In this document: positions 59,213 through 64,000 of the stretch, one piece after another
How positions within the stretch are numbered: the first letter of the stretch is position 1
Layout of the letters: every line of letters begins with the position of its first letter
Origin: Pyxicephalus adspersus
Taxonomy: Eukaryota > Chordata > Amphibia > Anura > Pyxicephalidae
Assembly (NCBI RefSeq): GCF_032062135.1
Contig: NC_092869.1
Span: 46,854,163 to 46,918,162 of the forward strand
DNA length: 64,000 nt
Direction: 5' to 3'
The notes under the pieces: generated by a model
What the model saw: the letters and a program-made list of their open reading frames with translations, nothing else
Database searches by the model: none
What the model was told of the DNA's origin: nothing
Made by a program: the position numbers and the translations under genes

Positions 59213-59712
59213 TGTAGGCAACCAGCAGGGAAGGTACTAGAGGGCAGATATGTGCCATGCAGGTTGCTGATCTCAATGCTCTAAATTCCAGGGATTTCAG
59301 TGTGGCTGTTCTAGCAGGCCATCCCGGGTTTTCCCCTCTGCTGGAGAAGAGTCCAGGAGCAGCTCCCAGAGGGAGTAAAAAGGGAATGGCTGCCAGAGAG
59401 CAAGGAGGAAAAGAAACTCCACTGGAGGGGGCTTGAGAACCTTCCTCTACACATTGTTCCTGAGAAAGAAAGAGAGAGAGACAAGACTCTACAAACAAGG
59501 TGACCTAGTTGATTTTTCTGCCTTTTTGTTGGAACTGGACTGTTATAGCTCCCAGGACAGCTGGAGACAACTGTTTATGTCTTTGATCTTTAACTGGCTG
59601 AAGTTAAGCCACCCTGTTGGGACAATTGTTCTGTTATTGTTTTTTTGCAATAAACCCTGGTTTGGCATCCAGTCCTGCTAGTTGCCTACCGTTTGTCCAG
59701 CTAAACCCCACA
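59213..59712 (+). mobile_element. Solo LTR of an endogenous-retrovirus or Gypsy-like element
   Basis: This 500-bp unit begins TGTAGGCAACC, ends AAACCCCACA, and has ATGG on both sides (59209-59212, 59713-59716). A polyadenylation word AATAAA lies near 59651, about 60 bp before the end, followed by a short U5-like stretch, which sets the plus orientation. No gag, pol or env remains. It is unrelated to the TGTCAC-type LTRs elsewhere in the window. Confidence 0.68.
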
Positions 59713-59740
59713 ATGGATAGAAATGCCACAAATCAATCAT

Positions 59741-59786
<46 letters not shown>
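59741..59786. repeat. (TATC)n microsatellite
   Basis: About 11 units of the tetranucleotide, next to the solo LTR. Confidence 0.97.
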
Positions 59787-60544
59787 CCTCTATTAATTAA
59801 TTAATTACAAGGAATTAATTACAATGACTTTTTTCCACTTGAGTCAATACTATTTTTAGGAAGATCCACACATCATCACACATAAAATTCACATTTCTCA
59901 TTAAATAAAACATACGTTTTGAAAACTCAGAATAGATATTTTTCAATCTATGAGATGCTATTGACACGTTGGGTGTCCTGGTAATGATTTTATTCTTACA
60001 AGCTGATGGAGAATGAGTGACACCCCATCAGCAGGAATAAATCTTCTGCCTTCTATTTATCAGGCGATAAAACTGCTCAGCATTGTACATCTATCAAGAG
60101 CTGCTCTGCCTGTTGCATTGCGTTTGATGGAACGATGGTAGAACTGCAACAATCACGAGAGGGCTTCAAGCTGGAGACAAAACTAGCAGTCTCTGGATCT
60201 CAAAAGCCGCATTTAATCACGGGAAAATATCACAAAACATATTATATTGAAAATGATAAATTGCTTTCAAATTTTCACAGCTGTATAGAAATGATGTTGT
60301 ATTATTTCTGCCGTTATCTGTCATTACTTGAAATAAAAAATATTGTGAAATATGTGGTGTATTTCCTAAATTGTTCATCCTTCAATTATATGTTTAAGTG
60401 AATCTGCCAGAAGAAGCCTTTCCCAAGCTTTTTAATATGGAGCAACCATTGAAATAACTTTTAGCTCTTGGGGAAACACAGCTAATAATAAAAAGTTTCC
60501 ACAGCTCATGGTACATTTGCATGAACAGTAAGTCATTTGAGACA
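59787..60544. other. No gene; candidate conserved block at about 59990-60400
   Basis: 59990-60400 is repeat-free with TTATCAGGCGATAAAAC. The 88-codon frame 60135-60401 has no known domain. Confidence 0.25.
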
Positions 60545-60735
60545 TGCTTTCCTAGATTGGTGGTCAGTGAAATGGCCCCATACATTAATGGCCAGTGAAA
60601 TCCTTCCTTACATAGATGACCAGTAGAAGCAGACTTCTTTAGATTAGTTGTCAATAGAAAAAGGGCCTTGTTCAATTGGTGATAACTAGCAGAAGGGCCC
60701 CATTACTCTGATGGCCAGTGGAGAGAATGCTCCTT
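60545..60735. repeat. Diverged minisatellite, unit about 27-35 bp
   Basis: GGTGGTCAGTGAAATGGCCCC, AATGGCCAGTGAAATCC, GATGACCAGTAGAAGC and GATGGCCAGTGG recur at short, irregular spacing. Confidence 0.55.
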
Positions 60736-60989
60736 TACAGAGGGGTAAAAAAGTTAAAAATCTGAAAGTTAAAAAAAAAATTATCATTGCTCAAGACCCC
60801 CTTAAAAACAATTAGCCGAACCCTTGGGCTTCATAGAACCCACAGCTCTGCCACAGTACAGACAGAAATAGTTTGTGCAAAAGCCTACTTTAGGCTTGAA
60901 AGACCATGACTTCTGTTCATCCATAAGGTTCTGACATTGGAGTGTTGAAGGACATCATACGTAAACTTACTGCAAAAAAATGTAGAACT

Positions 60990-61175
60990 TAAAATCAGCA
61001 TTATACATGGAGTGATGACCTGGGTTATCACTAAAAATTCAGCCAATCCATACATTATAATGCAGTGACATCACTGAGGATGCATTTACAAAAAGAAAGC
61101 AGTAAAATCAAACAAACAGTCCATCCATTCACTAATGACTAGTAACCTCACTAGAAAATCAATCCTTTCACTGAA
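60990..61175. repeat. 43-bp minisatellite, left remnant
   Basis: Eroded units such as CAGTGACATCACTGAGGATG and CATTCACTAATGACTAG match the array at 63333, showing that the LTR inserted into this array. Confidence 0.6.
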
Positions 61176-61722
61176 TGTCACGCTTAGGAAGACAGAATCA
61201 CTGGGGTGGGGGGGGGGGTACGGCTTGCACAGAAATGGTGCCAAGATGCAGAGTCTAAGCAGTGACCAGGTCTTCTCCAGAGCCTCTAGTGGTGAGGATG
61301 TTGCGCTGCTGATTACTGCCAGGTTGCGGTCCTTGGGCACATCATGGAGGGCAGGAAAATACACTGTACCAAATCACCAGGCAGAAGAATTGGCAAGGAA
61401 GGCTGGGGTCAAGTTAGGGTGCAAGCAAGAGAGGTCAGGTGCAAAAGCCAGGGGTCAAATACCAGGGATGCAGGAAATAGACACCAGTGACACAGGGACC
61501 ACTGCAGAAACAGGGAACACGGGGGACACTGGAAGCAACAGGAGTAGCAGGTGACACAGGAATATTCACAGGCAGGGAGGAACACAAGAGCAGCACAAGG
61601 GAATTGGCTGAAATCAACTGACTGGTCAACAAGGGGTTACCCTTGTAACTAGTGGAGACATGTTGCATGAACACTGAGTGTCTGAGATAGCTAAATAGCC
61701 AGAGATGATTAAGAGGCTAGTT

Positions 61723-63193
61723 TTGTTCTTTGTCTAAATATTTGCCGATTCAAGGCAACCCCCAGTTCCGCCAAGGTTTGGACCATAGTTGTTACCGAGT
61801 CTGGGCAGCAAAGGGCCTACGGACTGTGGGTGATTTTTTCTCGCAAGAACTTCCAAGACCAGTAACCTTGAGGGCGTTGGTTCGGAAGTATGCTCTACCC
61901 CTTCAAGCCGCACACCCACTATATTATCTACAATTTAGGGAATTCTGTAAGGGGATACTATTGAATCCAGCCAAGGTGGTGGAAAGGGATAGATTTGATA
62001 ATCTGCTGTCTGTAACACCTCCTTCTATATCATCCATTTATCTGAGATTACTAATGCTCTACTCTAAATCTCTTTCGGCTGGGTTGTCCCAAGGTTGGCA
62101 AAAAGACTTTGATATCCCGGACCTGTACGATAAAATAGTGCAGGGATATCTTGCAGTGAGACAGACTACTCCAAACGAACTGTGGAGAGAAACACAATTT
62201 AAGATTGTCCACAGAGCCTATAAGGTATTCCGCCCGCCTACTGAGGAACACCTCAATACCCCGACCAGGCAAACTAAATGTTTGAGATGTGTATGCGAAA
62301 AGGTGACGCTTAAGCATAACCTGTGGGAATGTACCACAATCCATGGGTATCCTTGTGTTTACTGGCTTCCCGTAGGGCAATAATGCTACAGTGGATTCAA
62401 GCAGATCCACCCCGGTTGAAAATGATAGAATCTTCAATGGATATGTTATACCGTAGGGATCTGTTAGAGGTAGCAAACGCAGATGACAAAGCTGTGACAA
62501 ATTTTTTTGATAAATGGTATGCTTATATGGAATATTCCCTGGAGCCAGCTGAATTGTGTCAAGTCTTGCACCGGTATCGCTATTCCACGTGGCACAATTT
62601 ACATTTCCTATAAGATTGAGACCCCTATGGGTAGTGTGATAAGCCATTAAAGGGGATCCACTTTATGCCTCGAGTGACAAGATATACTATGACATAGAGA
62701 TGACATGGAATTAGGAAAAAAAAATAAAGAAATAGGATGCTAGTTTACCGGAACAGAAAAGTTTCCCTTCCTCCCTTCCCATCCCGAGTTTTGGCTGTTT
62801 TTATTTAGGTTCAATGGTTTATGAACCTGGTTTCCCTTTTTTTGTTTGTTTGTTTTTTACTTTTGAGTATTGTTTGGCAAAAGGAAAATTTTAGAAAATG
62901 GAGGACACAGTCAGACATGACGTGAATCTGTTAATCTGTTTAATTCTTATACAACAAGGAATGGGCACTCAAAATGTTGTACATATATATATGATTTTTA
63001 TATATATGACTTTTCTATACTGCTGATGTTTTTTTTTTTTTTTACGACCCAAACTTTGTAACACTAATCTTGAGCCTGTTATTGCTTGTTCTTTTTTTAT
63101 TCTGGCTTTGAACTGTTCAGATGATTCTTTTGGTTATTACTTTGTACATTGTCTTTTCTGTGTCTATAAATAAAGTTTATAAAAAAAATAAAA
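61723..63193 (+). mobile_element. L1-type LINE, 5'-truncated insertion
   Basis: The insertion is bounded by a perfect 12-bp target duplication AAGAGGCTAGTT (61711-61722 and 63194-63205). It holds the last part of ORF2 (61730-62613) and about 570 bp of 3' untranslated sequence, and ends with ATAAATAAAG and an A-rich tail, as in L1 retrotransposition. It was 5'-truncated at insertion. Confidence 0.88.
61730..62613 (+). pseudogene. L1-type ORF2 C-terminal fragment, frameshifted
   Basis: ORF2 proteins carry endonuclease and reverse transcriptase; only the C-terminal part is left here. Frame one (217 codons to 62383) holds LRTVGDFFSQELPRP-type sequence and a Cys/His cluster (C184, C187, C189, H196, C201) resembling the C-terminal motif of L1 ORF2. 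A frame change near 62330 moves the reading into a second frame, which continues through LQWIQADPPRLKMIES and FFDKWYAYME to 62613. The truncated 5' end means there is no native start. The long open frame suggests a fairly recent insertion, younger than its host LTR. Confidence 0.82.
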
Positions 63194-63332
63194 AAGAGGC
63201 TAGTTCATGATTGGCTGGCGGGATGGGGGGAACTGATTAGGCTTGGGAGTGCAGGCATGCCTAGAGTCAGAACTGCCCGCATTCACAGGAGAGATGTGTC
63301 TGCACTTTAGTGAGCAAGAGGTAAGTGTGACA

Positions 63333-63880
63333 CTGAAGACCAGTGACATTGCTAAGAATGCAGCCTATCCATTAAGTAGAGACTGATGACATCACTGAGA
63401 ATGCAACCTATCCAATCACTAGAGGACAGTGATGTCACAGAGAATGCAGCCTATTCATTAGGTAGAGACCGATGACATCACTGAGAATGCAGCCTATCCA
63501 TCCATTAGAGACCAATGGCAGGACTGAGAATGCACCCTATCTATTCATTAAACCAATGGCATCACTGAGAATACAGCCTATCAATTCAATAGAGACCAGT
63601 GATGTCACAGAGAATGCAGCCTATTCATTAAGTAGAGTCCGATGACATCACTGAGAATGCAGCCTATACACCCATTAGAGACCAATGGAACCACTGAGAA
63701 TACAGCCTATCAATTAATTAGAGACTGATGACATCACTGAGAATGCAGCCTATCCAATCACTAGAGACCGGTGACATCACTGAGAATGCAGCCTATCCAA
63801 TCACTAGAGACCAGTGATGTCACAGAGAATGCAGCCTATCTATTCATTAGAGACGGATGACATCACAGAGAATAGAGTTT
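63333..63880. repeat. 43-bp minisatellite, about 12 copies
   Basis: The unit is approximately GATGACATCACTGAGAATGC, then AGCCTATCCAATCACTAG, then AGACC. Adjacent units are 42-43 bp. Each unit carries TGACATCA or TGATGTCA, close to the CRE site TGACGTCA. The array continues on the left of the LTR at 60990-61175. Confidence 0.92.
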
Positions 63881-64000
63881 CGACCCCCTAGCTATATCTT
63901 CTTCTATAATCCTTGTACTTTATATCAGTGAAACAAAGTTGTACCACCACTATCTCCTCGATGTAAGTAATGTCTTTCTGAATGTCAATAGCTCTTTCTA
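63881..64000. other. No gene seen
   Basis: AT-rich sequence to the window end. Confidence 0.45.

Larger units (their letters stand above)
61176..63332 (-). mobile_element. Solo LTR, subfamily B copy 2, split by a LINE
   Basis: It begins TGTCACGCTTAGG and ends GGTAAGTGTGACA. Both sides carry CTGAA (61171-61175, 63333-63337). Without the LINE (61723-63193 plus one 12-bp duplication) the LTR is about 670 bp. It is antisense to the 5066 copy. A poly-G run lies at about 61205-61219. Frames at 61086-61674 are not genes. Confidence 0.75.

Noticed and set aside
61135..61554. 139-codon plus-strand frame
   Set aside because: It lies inside the solo LTR and starts in the minisatellite, with no known domain.
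62051..62647. 198-codon minus-strand frame
   Set aside because: Antisense shadow of the L1-type ORF2 fragment.

Overview
The window (64 kb, first 258 bases unresolved N) looks like vertebrate nuclear DNA, most likely from an amphibian and probably a frog. It is AT-rich, has no open frame of host-gene quality, and is full of interspersed repeats of animal type: an L1-type LINE tail, CR1/L2-group LINE tails, a mariner and two mariner relics, hAT-like and TTAA-flanked miniature elements, palindromic miniature elements, solo LTRs and several minisatellites. The amphibian guess rests on the repeat mix and on hammerhead-ribozyme-like motifs with a very short stem III, a form known from newt satellite DNA. 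It is an inference, and the species cannot be named. No exon of a host protein-coding gene, tRNA, rRNA or CRISPR array could be supported, so the window is best read as intergenic or deep intronic sequence.

Layout. 0.26-12 kb: first hammerhead-like motifs (458, 6942), two solo LTRs (4098-4845 and 5066-5577, each with a perfect 5-bp target duplication), palindromic elements at 1.3, 7.8 and 10.3 kb, and a CR1-like tail at 9.7 kb. 12-24 kb: a hAT-like miniature element (11948-12630), an interspersed repeat of the TATATAGCGC type (16913-17254), and miniature elements with TATATACTC-type ends. 24-32 kb: a hairpin-rich miniature element (24331-24658), a nearly complete but dead mariner (24829-26044), three more hammerhead-like motifs and a mariner relic. 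32-48 kb: mostly unique-looking AT-rich DNA with minisatellites of 30, 32, 46 and 46 bp, a TTAA-flanked element (40920-41886) and an L2-like relic. 48-60 kb: a CR1-group LINE tail (48775-49480), a large imperfect inverted repeat (49950-50240), a solo LTR (51364-51976), the best-paired hammerhead-like motif (52076-52114), a mariner relic, hairpin and hAT-like elements, and a retrovirus-type solo LTR (59213-59712). 60-64 kb: a nested structure in which a 5'-truncated L1-type LINE sits inside a solo LTR, which sits inside a 43-bp minisatellite.

Nothing here forms an operon or pathway. The functional content is of two kinds: selfish elements in various states of decay, and a few repeat-free stretches rich in homeodomain- or POU-type words that could be conserved regulatory DNA (inferred only from base texture). 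The most interesting signal is a dispersed family of about twelve hammerhead-ribozyme-like sequences in which stem I, and once stem III, differ between copies but remain complementary.
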